DNA of 64,000 nt from an uncultured Lachnospiraceae bacterium (GCA_910584845.1 CAJUDH010000008.1:62001-126000), one strand, 5' to 3'; numbered from the stretch's first letter, positions 34,752 to 43,807 are shown. Made by a program: numbers and translations. The notes: generated from the letters alone by a model not told the origin.

Positions 34752-35966
34752 TTGAGGAGGTGGCTGGCTGTGCCGGCCGTTTTGGCCGTAACTATTATGC
34801 TGGGGGCCTGCATCCTTTCCGGACAAAAGGCTTCCCATAGCCAGGTCCCCGAGTTCGTGTTAACTTATGCGGAAAACCAGCCAGAGGACTACCCTACTAC
34901 CCAAGGGGCCTACCGGTTTGCCCAATTGGTTTTTGAACGGACAGGGGGCAGGGTGGAGATCCAGGTCAACGCGGGAGGGGCGTTGGGGGAAGAACAAAGT
35001 ACGGTTGCCCAGATGCGGTTCGGGGGAATTGATTTTGCCCGGGTGTCTTTGACCTCCTTATCCGAATTTGTCCCGGAACTGAACGTATTGCAGATGCCTT
35101 ACCTGTATACGGATGCAGACCATATGTGGAAAGTCCTGGAAGGCCAGATTGGGGACGATTTCTTAGATTCCCTGGATGGTTTTGGCCTGGTGGCTTTATC
35201 TTGGTATGATGCTGGCGCAAGGAATTTTTACAGCTCCAAGAAGCCAGTTGAGTCCTTAGAAGACGTAAAAGGGATGCGGATACGGGTTCAGGAATCAGAG
35301 CTTATGATCGCTATGGTAGAAGCTTTGGGGGCGTCGGCGGCGCCGATGGCTTATGAAGAGGTATATTCGGCCCTGGAGACCGGGGCCATTGATGCGGCAG
35401 AGAACAACTGGCCTTCCTATGAGTCCATGAGCCACTATGAAGTGGCCCCCTATTATACGGTGGACGAGCATACGCGGGTACCGGAAATGCAGATTGCTTC
35501 CGAGGACACCTGGAAAAAATTGCCTATGGAATTCCAGGAGGTGATCCGGGAATGTGCCAAAGAGTCCGCGCTCTATGAAAGGGAGCTGTGGGCTAAGAGG
35601 ATCCGCCAGTCGGAAAGGCGGGTCCGCCGGGCCGGATGCCAGGTAATCGAGCTTTCAGCCGAAGAGAAAGCCCGGTTCCGGGAAGCGATGATGCCGGTTT
35701 ACGGGGAGTACTGCCACGAATATATGGATATTGTAGAAAAAATTATAGAGGCTGGCATCCGTGGCCCTGACCATGGGCCTGGGCAAAATCCCGTCGCTTG
35801 TGGCGACGGGATTTTGCATGGAAGTAATTTTATATGCCGGCCAGGGGCTAAAGCTTTAATGGGACGTGTCTACAATAGCAATGCCAGAATCCCCCTGCCG
35901 GGCCTGTTCCAGTACCGCTGCGGAAAGTTTTTGGAAAGAGCCGTAAGAAGAACTAGCCCCGGTTAA
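34752..35966 (+). CDS. dctP: TRAP substrate-binding lipoprotein (DctP), C-terminus extended
   Basis: This is a DctP-family binding protein with a lipoprotein signal (lipobox LGAC at about residue 20) and the usual core: GGALGEEQSTVAQMRFGGIDFA, YLYTDADHMW, the substrate-arginine segment MRIRVQESELM and GAIDAAENNWPSY. TTG at 34752 after GGGGAGGGG is the likely start; a GTG at 34728 is possible. Family proteins end near EYMDIVEKI, but here about 70 unrelated residues follow, reading through a terminator hairpin into the convergent gene. Removing one A from the A6 run at 35737-35742 would restore a stop at 35746. With DctM broken, transport is doubtful. Confidence 0.8.
   Translation: MRRWLAVPAVLAVTIMLGACILSGQKASHSQVPEFVLTYAENQPEDYPTTQGAYRFAQLVFERTGGRVEIQVNAGGALGEEQSTVAQMRFGGIDFARVSLTSLSEFVPELNVLQMPYLYTDADHMWKVLEGQIGDDFLDSLDGFGLVALSWYDAGARNFYSSKKPVESLEDVKGMRIRVQESELMIAMVEALGASAAPMAYEEVYSALETGAIDAAENNWPSYESMSHYEVAPYYTVDEHTRVPEMQIASEDTWKKLPMEFQEVIRECAKESALYERELWAKRIRQSERRVRRAGCQVIELSAEEKARFREAMMPVYGEYCHEYMDIVEKIIEAGIRGPDHGPGQNPVACGDGILHGSNFICRPGAKALMGRVYNSNARIPLPGLFQYRCGKFLERAVRRTSPG
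35783..35817. terminator. Terminator between dctP and the FMN-binding gene
   Basis: GCAAAATCCCGTCGC and GCGACGGGATTTTGC form a perfect 15-bp stem over a 5-nt loop between converging genes. The extended dctP frame runs through it. Confidence 0.8.
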
Positions 35967-36299
35967 GGCATCAATGCCCTTTTCCCCCTGCCCTTCCAGG
36001 AGCTGGCTGGCATAAAAGCGGGTATATTCATTGGGGTAGGTGCCAGTGGAGTGGAGCATGGCCTGCATATAAGAGTTATCCCAGCTTTTGATAAATCCGC
36101 TGGGGTTTTCGGCATTGTATTCCACAGAGACAATATTCCCGCCTTTGACCATAATGGTGATATATTCTTTCCATCCGTGGCTGTATTGGGCAGCCTGGGC
36201 CGTGTAGTAGCCGTCCTGGAGGCCTGCCTTGCCGCCGCAGGCTGTGGGCAGCGCCATCAATGAAAGTAAAATCAGCCCGCTGGTAAAAATCCGTTTCAT
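35856..36299 (-). CDS. FMN-binding domain lipoprotein
   Basis: This 147-residue protein begins with a lipoprotein signal (LPTAC lipobox at about residues 17-21). It carries an FMN-binding fold ending with DALTGASSSYGSFQKL, close to the pattern where ApbE attaches FMN to Ser/Thr. Such proteins take part in extracytoplasmic electron transfer in anaerobes. Its start overlaps the stop of the chemotaxis receptor gene by four bases (ATGA), so the two are probably co-translated. The redox partner is not in the window. Confidence 0.8.
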   Translation of the reverse strand: MKRIFTSGLILLSLMALPTACGGKAGLQDGYYTAQAAQYSHGWKEYITIMVKGGNIVSVEYNAENPSGFIKSWDNSYMQAMLHSTGTYPNEYTRFYASQLLEGQGEKGIDALTGASSSYGSFQKLSAAVLEQARQGDSGIAIVDTSH

Positions 36300-38350
36300 T
36301 TGCTGCTGTCCTCCTTTAAAACAAACTTTTTCACTTGGAATTGCAACGCTTCTGCTTCTTTTGCCAGCAGCCCGCTGGACTGTTCTGTCCCGCTGGCGTT
36401 TTGCAGGTTGCGGTCAGCAATAGCGGAAATGGCGGCAATCCGTTCTTCCATGGCGGCCAGGGCGTTTTCCTGGCCATGTACTGCCGCCACAAGCTGGTCC
36501 GAGATTGCATTGATTTGCGTGGACACAGAGGAGATTGCCCGGAGGGAGACGGCCGTTTCGGAGGTCAGCTCCACGCCGGTTTGGATAATGGACCTGGTGT
36601 TGCCTACCATGTCCGTTGCGCTTTTGGCAGCCTCGGCGCTTCTGGCAGCCAGCTGCTTGACCTCGTCGGCCACTACGGCAAAGCCTTTTCCGGCAGTTCC
36701 GGCACGTGCGGCCTCCACGGAGGCGTTGATAGCCAGGATGCTGGTCTGGAAGGCAATGTCTTCAATCGCTTTGGCGATTTTCGTAATCTCCTGGGCGTTG
36801 GCGCTGATATTGCCCATGGCGTCGGAGAGGGCGGACATATGGGTGTTGGCTTCCTGGATGCGCTGAGCGATTTCTTCGGTTTTGGAGCGGGTCAGGCCGC
36901 TGCTTTCCGTGACGTTGGCCAGGCGGCTTTTTACTTTTGAAACTTCGTTGACCAGCGCCTCGGTGGACTGGTTCTGCTCCAGCGAAGCCTGGTGGAGCTG
37001 GCCGGACTGCCCGTTCAGTTCTTCCGCCATGCCGGCAAGGCGGGAGGCGGCGGCGCAAAAGCCTACAATGGTTTCGTTCATAGACCGGATAATGATGCGC
37101 AGGCTTTCCTGGATCAGGGTGAAGTCCCCTTTATAATCCACCTGGGGTTCGATACGTAAGTTTCCGCCGGCGACTTGTGTCAATACCTGCTGGATATCGG
37201 ATATGTACCGGTTGACGCTGCCTACGGTAGCGTCCAGGGTTTGGGTCAGCACCTCCAGCTCGTCTCCGGAGCGGACCGGGACTACCTCGCTATGCAGGTC
37301 GCCGTCAGAGAGGGCCACCATGCGGCCGGTCACATTTTGGACCGGGAGGGAAATGGACCGGGACAGGCGCAGTACCAGTAAAATGGAGGCGGCCAGCACC
37401 GCTAAGGTGGACAGTACGGCGGCCAGCATTGCCCGGTTGATCAAAAAGTTATAGTCGGATTTGGGCATCTGGACCACCAGGGACCATTGGGTGCCCCGTA
37501 CAGGGGAAAAGGCTACCAGCATCTTTTCTCCGTCAACCGAAAATTCGGCGGCGCCGGTTTCGCCGGTTACAACACCGTCAAGGGAATCTTTGTGGCCGCC
37601 GTTAAGCTGCTCCAGCGTAATGTTTGACAATGCCAGGGACGGGTCCGGGTGGCCGATAACCGATCCGTTTTTGTTGACGATATAGGCTATGCCGTTTTTG
37701 CCTAAATTGATGCTTCCGATTATATCGTCCAGCATATCATATTTGTATACCCCCACCACATAAAAGGCCGTTTCCCCGTCCTTTTTCACTGGCATCCCCA
37801 TGGTAATGCCCAGCTTGCCTTCAAAAGTGGTGGAAGAATGGGTCGTTAAATTGTCCGTTTCCTGAAGGAGCGCAAAAAAGCTTCCGTCCAGGTTTTTTGG
37901 CGCGCTGCCGGCCGCCTGGACCAGCCGCCCCTCCAAATCATACAGGGCGATGGTGTGCAGTTCGTAGATCTCGGCAGCCTCCGTTAAAACGGCTTCACGG
38001 TCCCCAAGGGCTGTTGTACCGCCAAAACCGGCCCCCCCTGCCTGGCCGTCAAAAGCAGATGATGCTTCCATACGGGGATCCCCTGCAATATCCATCATCC
38101 GCTCCGCCATCATGTGGATATTGGCCTCCACGGTTTTGGCCGATTGCCGTGCCATGGGCTGCAGGCTGTCCAGCAGGATGCTGTTTGCCAGAGACTGCAT
38201 GGAAAAGGCCATAATGACGCAGCATATAATGACCAATACCAGAATGTTGAGCGTGGTGTTTTTTAAAATCCTTTTGTTGAGGCTTCGCCTCCTCCCCCTG
38301 TTGTGGGAATCTTCTTGATTTCCTCCCATGTTTTTACTGCTCCTTTTCAT
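36296..38350 (-). CDS. Methyl-accepting chemotaxis protein
   Basis: This 684-residue receptor has a membrane helix at about 34-56, a large extracytoplasmic dCache-type sensor domain (GVYKYDMLDDIIGSI, GKNGIAYIVNKNGSVIGHPD), a second helix at about 310-332 and a HAMP region. A long helical signalling domain carries the tip IAFQTSILAINASVEAARAG and GKGFAVVADEVKQLA. dCache domains usually bind small molecules such as amino acids or organic acids. Coupling to an FMN-binding lipoprotein is unusual. The ribosome site is weak. No flagellar genes lie nearby. Confidence 0.92.
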   Translation of the reverse strand: MKRSSKNMGGNQEDSHNRGRRRSLNKRILKNTTLNILVLVIICCVIMAFSMQSLANSILLDSLQPMARQSAKTVEANIHMMAERMMDIAGDPRMEASSAFDGQAGGAGFGGTTALGDREAVLTEAAEIYELHTIALYDLEGRLVQAAGSAPKNLDGSFFALLQETDNLTTHSSTTFEGKLGITMGMPVKKDGETAFYVVGVYKYDMLDDIIGSINLGKNGIAYIVNKNGSVIGHPDPSLALSNITLEQLNGGHKDSLDGVVTGETGAAEFSVDGEKMLVAFSPVRGTQWSLVVQMPKSDYNFLINRAMLAAVLSTLAVLAASILLVLRLSRSISLPVQNVTGRMVALSDGDLHSEVVPVRSGDELEVLTQTLDATVGSVNRYISDIQQVLTQVAGGNLRIEPQVDYKGDFTLIQESLRIIIRSMNETIVGFCAAASRLAGMAEELNGQSGQLHQASLEQNQSTEALVNEVSKVKSRLANVTESSGLTRSKTEEIAQRIQEANTHMSALSDAMGNISANAQEITKIAKAIEDIAFQTSILAINASVEAARAGTAGKGFAVVADEVKQLAARSAEAAKSATDMVGNTRSIIQTGVELTSETAVSLRAISSVSTQINAISDQLVAAVHGQENALAAMEERIAAISAIADRNLQNASGTEQSSGLLAKEAEALQFQVKKFVLKEDSSK

Positions 38351-38526
38351 TACATAATAAAGGCCTGCTCAACCCTCCGGAAGAATCCGGATAGCCATAG
38401 GTTCTTTGTGGGCGAGAGGCTTTTCTACATAGTATATCATAGATAATTTAGAAAAGAAAGGTAAAAAAAATGTAACCGGGGAGGAATTGTATCAACATGG
38501 CCAAAAGGCATAGGGCTGGAATCCGG

Positions 38527-39666
38527 CTATTTTGGGGAGGCGGGGGCCAACAGGGTTTCAATGTAGGCCAGAATCAACGGTGCAACCCCCTTTGCTTCAT
38601 TTTTTACAATGGGTTCCCTCATATAATATTCAAAAGTCCCTTCCCTCATTTCCTGGTTGCCAAGGCCGGCTACCAGGCAGATCCCGCCTAGCTGCAGCTC
38701 CCCGTCTTCTTCCCACAGGTATTTGCTGCAAATCCCATAAAAAGCTTTTTCCCCATAGGCGAAATAGGACGGGTCCAGAAATCCCAGCCGTACGCTCTTC
38801 ATGATGGCATAGGCAAAAATCGCCGAGCCGGAAGTCTCCAGATAGTTGGGCTTTATGCCGCCCCTGTTTACAACCTGGTACCACATCCCCGTCTCCCCGT
38901 CTTGGTAAGGGAGCATGGAGTCAATCAATTCTTTATAAATCCGGTTCAGTTCCTGTTTTTCTTTTCCCAGTTTGTCGTCCGGCATCACGTCCATAGTGTC
39001 AATCAGGGCCATGGCATACCATCCCAGGGCCCGGAGCCAGAAGTTGCCGGACAACCCGGTTACCTTGTCGCACCAGAACATTTCCCGGGAATCGTCATAA
39101 GCATGGTAGTAAAGCCCGTTGAGTGGGTTTCGCATCTGCCGGTATACGTTTAGAAACTGGCGGTAGCAGTCCAGGCAGTTTTCCCCGTTATGGTAAGCCA
39201 GTTCATATTGCATATAGAAAGGCTGGGCCATATAAAGCCCGTCCAGCCAAACCTGGTGAGGGTAAATTTTTTTATGCCAGAAGTTGCCGGCAAGGGTGCG
39301 GGGCTGGTTTACAAGCTGGCTGTATACCGTGTCAATGGCTTTCCGGTATTTTTCTTTGCCGGTCAATTCATATAAATCAAACAAGGTTTTTCCGGCATTA
39401 ACATTGTCCAGGTTGTATTCTTTCGGGTCGTAAGAGTGGATGGAGCCGTCTTCTTCCACAAAATAATCGATAAAACTGTCCGCAAAAGACAGATATTCCT
39501 CTTTTCCGGTAATGTGGTACAATTCCAGGATTGCTTTGACCACGCAGCCGTCCATATAGTTCCAGGAAGGCTTTGCCCCCTGTTTGATCTTTTCGATATT
39601 CCAGACAGGCATTTGTGGGCTGCTTTTGGCCAGCAGCTGATTGATGTAACGGTCAAGAATTTCCAT
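38527..39666 (-). CDS. GH105 unsaturated rhamnogalacturonyl hydrolase
   Basis: This 379-residue (alpha/alpha)6-barrel enzyme resembles YteR/YesR. It removes the 4,5-unsaturated galacturonyl residue from products of pectate or rhamnogalacturonan lyases. The catalytic Asp lies in HQVWLDGLYMA (near residue 137), and further family blocks are GLYYHAYDDSREMFW, NFWLRALGWYAMAL and ETSGSAIFAYAIMK. No signal peptide, so it works in the cytoplasm on imported oligosaccharides. It is transcribed away from the divergent ABC transporter and shares the operator-rich 330-bp region. Confidence 0.93.
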   Translation of the reverse strand: MEILDRYINQLLAKSSPQMPVWNIEKIKQGAKPSWNYMDGCVVKAILELYHITGKEEYLSFADSFIDYFVEEDGSIHSYDPKEYNLDNVNAGKTLFDLYELTGKEKYRKAIDTVYSQLVNQPRTLAGNFWHKKIYPHQVWLDGLYMAQPFYMQYELAYHNGENCLDCYRQFLNVYRQMRNPLNGLYYHAYDDSREMFWCDKVTGLSGNFWLRALGWYAMALIDTMDVMPDDKLGKEKQELNRIYKELIDSMLPYQDGETGMWYQVVNRGGIKPNYLETSGSAIFAYAIMKSVRLGFLDPSYFAYGEKAFYGICSKYLWEEDGELQLGGICLVAGLGNQEMREGTFEYYMREPIVKNEAKGVAPLILAYIETLLAPASPK

Positions 39667-39694
39667 AATAATCCCCTTTCTTGTTGAAACTGCA

Positions 39695-39716
39695 ATATTT
39701 CAAACGTTTGCAATAT
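39695..39716. promoter_or_regulatory. LacI-type operator 1
   Basis: The perfect palindrome CAAACGTTTG (39701-39710) extends, after one mismatched pair, by five more pairs to a 22-bp dyad. It sits 29 bp upstream of the GH105 start. The central CG is typical of LacI-family sites. Confidence 0.65.
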
Positions 39717-39800
39717 GAATTATTTTATCATAAAAGCCGAAACAATGAAATTGGGCAAATTACATGAAAAACACGCGCGTAAACTAGACATATTATCTAA

Positions 39801-39829
39801 TTGACAGATGGAGGAATCGGTGTTATAGT
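39801..39829 (+). promoter_or_regulatory. Sigma-A promoter of the ABC transporter operon
   Basis: TTGACA (39801-39806) and TATAGT (39824-39829), spacer 17 bp. Confidence 0.8.
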
Positions 39830-39874
39830 AAACATACCAAAGAGAATTATGCATTACTGCTTTAGTTTTTTGAA

Positions 39875-39890
39875 TTGTAACCGCTTACAA
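39875..39890. promoter_or_regulatory. LacI-type operator 2 (also cre-like)
   Basis: TTGTAACCGCTTACAA is a dyad with one mismatched central pair, about 45 bp after the -10 element. It is one base off a CcpA cre consensus, so catabolite control is an alternative. Confidence 0.6.
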
Positions 39891-39923
39891 ATAGCAGAAA
39901 TGCATAAATTTTTTCAAATCAAA

Positions 39924-39937
39924 TGCAAACCTTTGCA
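39924..39937. promoter_or_regulatory. LacI-type operator 3
   Basis: TGCAAACCTTTGCA is a dyad with a mismatched central pair, 59 bp before the binding-protein start, where a bound repressor would block transcription. Confidence 0.5.
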
Positions 39938-39995
39938 AACATGATCCGGGAAACCGGAGGGCAAAGAAGCATAATAAAAGAAGGGAGAGAATTTC

Positions 39996-41378
39996 ATGAA
40001 AAAAAGTATCAAAAGGGCAGTATCCCTGGCATTGGCGTCAACTATGGCTTTGTCTTTGGCCGCATGTGGCGGAGGCCAGGCTACAGAATCAGCCGCACAA
40101 ACATCCGATCCCGGAAACAACGCCCCGGAAACTACGGCAGAGCCGGCGGCAGCCGAGGGCCTGGAAGTCAATACGACCGACCCGATCACCCTTACCTTTA
40201 GCTGGTGGGGCGGCGACGCCAGGCATGAAGCAACCCAAAACGCCGTAAAGAAGTTTATGGAGAAATACCCCAATATTAAAGTGGAAAACCAGTTTGCGGC
40301 CTGGAGCGGATGGGAAGATAAAATGAGTGCTTCCTTTGCCACCGGCACGGCGCCGGATGTAAACCAGATCAACTGGAACTGGATCACCTCTTTCAGTTCC
40401 GATGGTTCTGCTTTCTACGATTTAAACAAGGTATCCGATATTTTGGATTTAACCCAGTTTTCGGAGAGCGCCCTGGCGGACTGCAACGTGGCTGGCAAGC
40501 AGCAGGGCGTGCCCGTTGCCCTGACCGGCCGTATCTTCTACTGGAACAAAACCACTTTTGAAAAGGCCGGGCTGGATACCCCTAAGAGCCTGGCAGATTT
40601 GATGGCGGCAGGCCCCGTTTTTAAGGAAAAGCTGGGGGACGAGTATTACCCCATTGCTTTGGCCGAATATGACCGGATGATCCTTATGGTGTTTTACCTG
40701 GAATCCAAGTACGGAAAACCATGGGTGGAAAACAACCAGCTCCAGTATTCACAAGAAGAGATCCAGGACGGCCTGGAGTTTATCCAGTCCCTGGAAGACA
40801 ACCATGTGACCAACACCATCAAGGGCATCGCAGGCGACGGCGCCGATTCCCTGGACAAGAACCCCAAGTGGATGGACGGCAGGTATGCCGGTATCTTTGA
40901 GTGGGATTCCGCCGCTTCCAAATTTGAGGGCGCCCTCATTGATGGCGAAGAGTTTGTGGTAGGGCAGGAGTTCGAGGATATGGGCGACTGGAACGGGGGG
41001 TATGCCAAGGTTTCCATGTGCTTCGCCATCTCGGAGAATACCGAGCACCCGGCAGAGTGCGCCGCTTTGATCAATTTCCTGCTCAACGAACAGGAAGGGG
41101 CGGAGCTTATGGGGATTGAACGTGGCATACCCTGTTCCCAGGCAGGCTTAAAAGTCTGCGAGGATAAGGGGCTGCTCTCGGATAAAGTGGCCGAGGCCAA
41201 CGCCAAAGTGCTGGGTTATGTAGAATTCCCGCTGGACCCCAAGTTTGAGTCGGCTGCCCTGAAAAACAGCGACGGTACATACTATGATGTGATGGCAGGC
41301 GTAAGCTATGGGGATTATGATGTGGAAGAGGCGGCAGAAATATTGGTGGAAGGCATTGAAGACGTGCTGAATAAATAA
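39996..41378 (+). CDS. Sugar ABC transporter substrate-binding lipoprotein
   Basis: This 460-residue family 1 extracellular binding protein has a lipoprotein signal with lipobox LAAC at about residues 21-24, then a Thr/Ala/Glu-rich linker. The binding fold includes LTFSWWGGDARHEATQNAVKKF, GTAPDVNQINWNW and AFYDLNKVSDILDL. Neighbouring GH105 and GH28 enzymes suggest unsaturated galacturonate or rhamnogalacturonan oligosaccharides as ligand. It is the first gene of the operon and has an AGGGAGAG ribosome site. It is the most strongly bracketed by LacI-type sites. Confidence 0.9.
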   Translation: MKKSIKRAVSLALASTMALSLAACGGGQATESAAQTSDPGNNAPETTAEPAAAEGLEVNTTDPITLTFSWWGGDARHEATQNAVKKFMEKYPNIKVENQFAAWSGWEDKMSASFATGTAPDVNQINWNWITSFSSDGSAFYDLNKVSDILDLTQFSESALADCNVAGKQQGVPVALTGRIFYWNKTTFEKAGLDTPKSLADLMAAGPVFKEKLGDEYYPIALAEYDRMILMVFYLESKYGKPWVENNQLQYSQEEIQDGLEFIQSLEDNHVTNTIKGIAGDGADSLDKNPKWMDGRYAGIFEWDSAASKFEGALIDGEEFVVGQEFEDMGDWNGGYAKVSMCFAISENTEHPAECAALINFLLNEQEGAELMGIERGIPCSQAGLKVCEDKGLLSDKVAEANAKVLGYVEFPLDPKFESAALKNSDGTYYDVMAGVSYGDYDVEEAAEILVEGIEDVLNK

Positions 41379-41383
41379 AAACA

Positions 41384-41992
41384 ATGGAAAAGGGCAGAAA
41401 TGATAATAGCCAGAAGCCATCCGGCGCCCTTTTTGAACAGGCCCTGGCCCAAGTGCGGCCAGGGTCTGTACCGGAAGGCGGGGCGGGGCTGCTGGCAGAA
41501 AGCAGAAGGATGAGGGCTGCAGCAGACAGCCGTGAGCTGTGGCTGTATATGCCGTTTTCTATGTTGTGTGAGACGTTGTATGGAAAGAAAGAAGGCTATT
41601 CGGACATTATCCGGCAATTTGAGGAAATCAAGGCCAGGGACTATGGCCGGATGGTCCGGGGGGCTTGTGCCGGGGACCGGCGGGAAAGCCGGGAACTGGC
41701 CTGGTTTTTGGCCGCCTGCGTGGATACGCTGGAGTTTACTTCCATGGAAATTTATGAGCATTACCGGTATCTGGCAGATTTAGCCCGGGCAACGGTACGC
41801 GTTTTGGCAAAGCAGTGCCGGCCGTCCGGCGGCAGGGGAGGGATGGAACCTGAGACGGCGGGGGCGATTGGGGGTTCCGTGCTGAAGGCCTGCCGTATGG
41901 GCGTGCTGCTGCAGGAGAAGTACGAAGATTACGGGCTGGAGCTTTTGGCCCATAGCCGTAAAGGCTTCCCCGAGAGGGAGGCAGTAAAATAG
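41384..41992 (+). CDS. GH105-like degenerate protein (probable pseudoenzyme)
   Basis: This 202-residue protein starts five bases after the binding-protein stop, without a clear ribosome site. By eye it aligns in order with parts of the GH105 enzyme encoded nearby. LWLYMPFSMLCETLYGKKEGY matches the block after the catalytic Asp, RELAWFLAACVDTLE matches LRALGWYAMALIDTMD, and AIGGSVLKACRMGVLLQEKYEDY matches SGSAIFAYAIMKSVRLG. The N-terminal half-barrel, catalytic Asp and YYHAYD block are missing. The frame is intact and in operon order, so it may be a retained non-catalytic protein rather than a decaying gene. Confidence 0.6.
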   Translation: MEKGRNDNSQKPSGALFEQALAQVRPGSVPEGGAGLLAESRRMRAAADSRELWLYMPFSMLCETLYGKKEGYSDIIRQFEEIKARDYGRMVRGACAGDRRESRELAWFLAACVDTLEFTSMEIYEHYRYLADLARATVRVLAKQCRPSGGRGGMEPETAGAIGGSVLKACRMGVLLQEKYEDYGLELLAHSRKGFPEREAVK

Positions 41993-42004
41993 GAGGAGCA
42001 AGGT

Positions 42005-42907
42005 ATGTCCAACAATAAAGGTTACAAAAAGTGGATATCGGAAAACCTAGGGATGATGTTCATTTTGCCCTGGCTGATCGGTTTTTTGGTCTTTAAGGTA
42101 TATCCGTTCGGGTCGTCGCTGTTTTACAGTTTTACGGATTACCACTTGTTTGACGGGATCCGGGAATATGGCATGATGAACTATGTGGAGATTTTCACCA
42201 AATCCAAAATTATCAAAGCGTTTAAAGTGACATTCACTTACGCGTTCATGACGGTTCCGCTGAAACTGGCATTTGCATTGTTTATCGCCTACATACTGAA
42301 CTTTAAAATTAAAGGGGTAAACCTGTTCCGGGTGGCCTATTATGTCCCTTCCATCCTGGGGGGCTCCATTGCCATTGCGGTATTGTGGAAAGCGATTTTC
42401 AAAAGCGATGGCATTATCAACATGATCCTGGCCATTTTCGGCATCCAGGGGCTGGATTGGCTGTCGGAACCAAGCTATGCGCTGTTTATTATCTGTTTGC
42501 TGCGTGTGTGGCAGTTCGGGTCTGCCATGGTGATTTTCCTGGCTGCGTTAAAGAACGTCTCCCAAGATTTGTATGAGGCGGCTTCCATTGACGGGGCTAG
42601 CAAGTGGAGGCAGTTTTTCTCCATTACCATACCGATTATAACGCCTGTCATCTTTTACAACCTGGTTACCCAGCTGTGCGAGGCCTTCCAGGAATTTAAC
42701 GGCCCTTATATTATTACGTCAGGGGGCCCCAGGAACGCTACCACGCTGATTTCCCTATTGATTTACAACAATGCGTTCAAGAGCTATGAGATGGGCCTGG
42801 CCAGCGCCCAGGCGTGGTGCCTGTTTATCCTTGTCTGTACGTTGACGGTGGTTGCGTTTATCAGCCAGAAGAAGTGGGTCTATTATTCGGACGAAGATGG
42901 GAGGTAG
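42005..42907 (+). CDS. Sugar ABC transporter permease (MalF/UgpA type)
   Basis: This 300-residue inner-membrane permease has six membrane helices. The EAA loop EAASIDGASKWRQFFSITIP contacts the ATPase. It starts after AGGAGGAGCAAGGT and pairs with the next gene. No ATPase gene is present in the operon, so a shared MsmK-type ATPase encoded elsewhere is expected. Confidence 0.93.
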   Translation: MSNNKGYKKWISENLGMMFILPWLIGFLVFKVYPFGSSLFYSFTDYHLFDGIREYGMMNYVEIFTKSKIIKAFKVTFTYAFMTVPLKLAFALFIAYILNFKIKGVNLFRVAYYVPSILGGSIAIAVLWKAIFKSDGIINMILAIFGIQGLDWLSEPSYALFIICLLRVWQFGSAMVIFLAALKNVSQDLYEAASIDGASKWRQFFSITIPIITPVIFYNLVTQLCEAFQEFNGPYIITSGGPRNATTLISLLIYNNAFKSYEMGLASAQAWCLFILVCTLTVVAFISQKKWVYYSDEDGR

Positions 42908-42913
42908 GATGGC

Positions 42914-43771
42914 ATGACAAGAGAGACAAGAAAACAGATAACCATGATATTCAGTTATGGGGTGTTGATTTTGGTCGGCGTTATCATGGTCTATCCCCTG
43001 CTGTGGATGATCGGGGCTTCTTTTAAAACCAACAACGAGATTTTCAGCGGCATCGGCTTTATCCCCAAGAACCCTACTTTTTCCGGATACCAGAATGCCA
43101 TGAAAAGCTATGGCGGGGATATTGATTTGATCAAGGCCATGATAAACACTTATACCATTGTAGTCCCGAAGGTGCTGTTTACTATCGTGTCGGCTACCAT
43201 TACGGCATATGGCTTTGCCCGGTTTGATTTTAAAGGGAAAAACATGTTGTTCGCCTTGTTGATGTCTACCCTGTTTTTGCCCCAGGTAGTGCTGAATGTG
43301 CCCCAGTACATTTTGTTTAACAAATTCGGGTGGATCAACCATCCGTGGTACCTGGCCCTGATCGTGCCTACCTTGTTTGCCACGGAAACCCGTTTTGTGT
43401 TTATGCTGAACCAATTTTTAAGGGGCATCCCCAGGGAGCTGGAGGAGGCGGCCAAAATCGACGGCTGCAACGCCATACAGACTTTATGGTATGTGATCGT
43501 GCCTATGTTAAAGCCGTCGATCACTTCCGTTGCCCTGTTCCAGTTTATGTGGTCTTCCAACGACTTTATGGGGCCGTTGCTGTACGTCAGCGCGCCGTCC
43601 CGCTATCCGGCGTCTATTTTTGTAAAAATGTCTATGGACGCAGACAGCGGTTTTGAGTGGAACCGGGTGCTGGCCATGTCCCTGATTTCCATAATCCCGT
43701 CGCTGGTGGTATTTTTCCTGGCACAGGATTCTTTCGTGGAAGGGATTTCGGCAGGCGGCGTAAAAGGCTAA
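42914..43771 (+). CDS. Sugar ABC transporter permease (MalG/UgpE type)
   Basis: This 285-residue permease has six membrane helices and the EAA loop EAAKIDGCNAIQTLWYVIVP. It starts six bases after the first permease gene, with GGAGG overlapping that gene's end. It completes the membrane part of the importer and is followed by a hairpin terminator. Confidence 0.93.
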   Translation: MTRETRKQITMIFSYGVLILVGVIMVYPLLWMIGASFKTNNEIFSGIGFIPKNPTFSGYQNAMKSYGGDIDLIKAMINTYTIVVPKVLFTIVSATITAYGFARFDFKGKNMLFALLMSTLFLPQVVLNVPQYILFNKFGWINHPWYLALIVPTLFATETRFVFMLNQFLRGIPRELEEAAKIDGCNAIQTLWYVIVPMLKPSITSVALFQFMWSSNDFMGPLLYVSAPSRYPASIFVKMSMDADSGFEWNRVLAMSLISIIPSLVVFFLAQDSFVEGISAGGVKG

Positions 43772-43807
43772 GGGCCGTAGGCTGCCGGGTTGATGTGGAT
43801 ATAAGGC

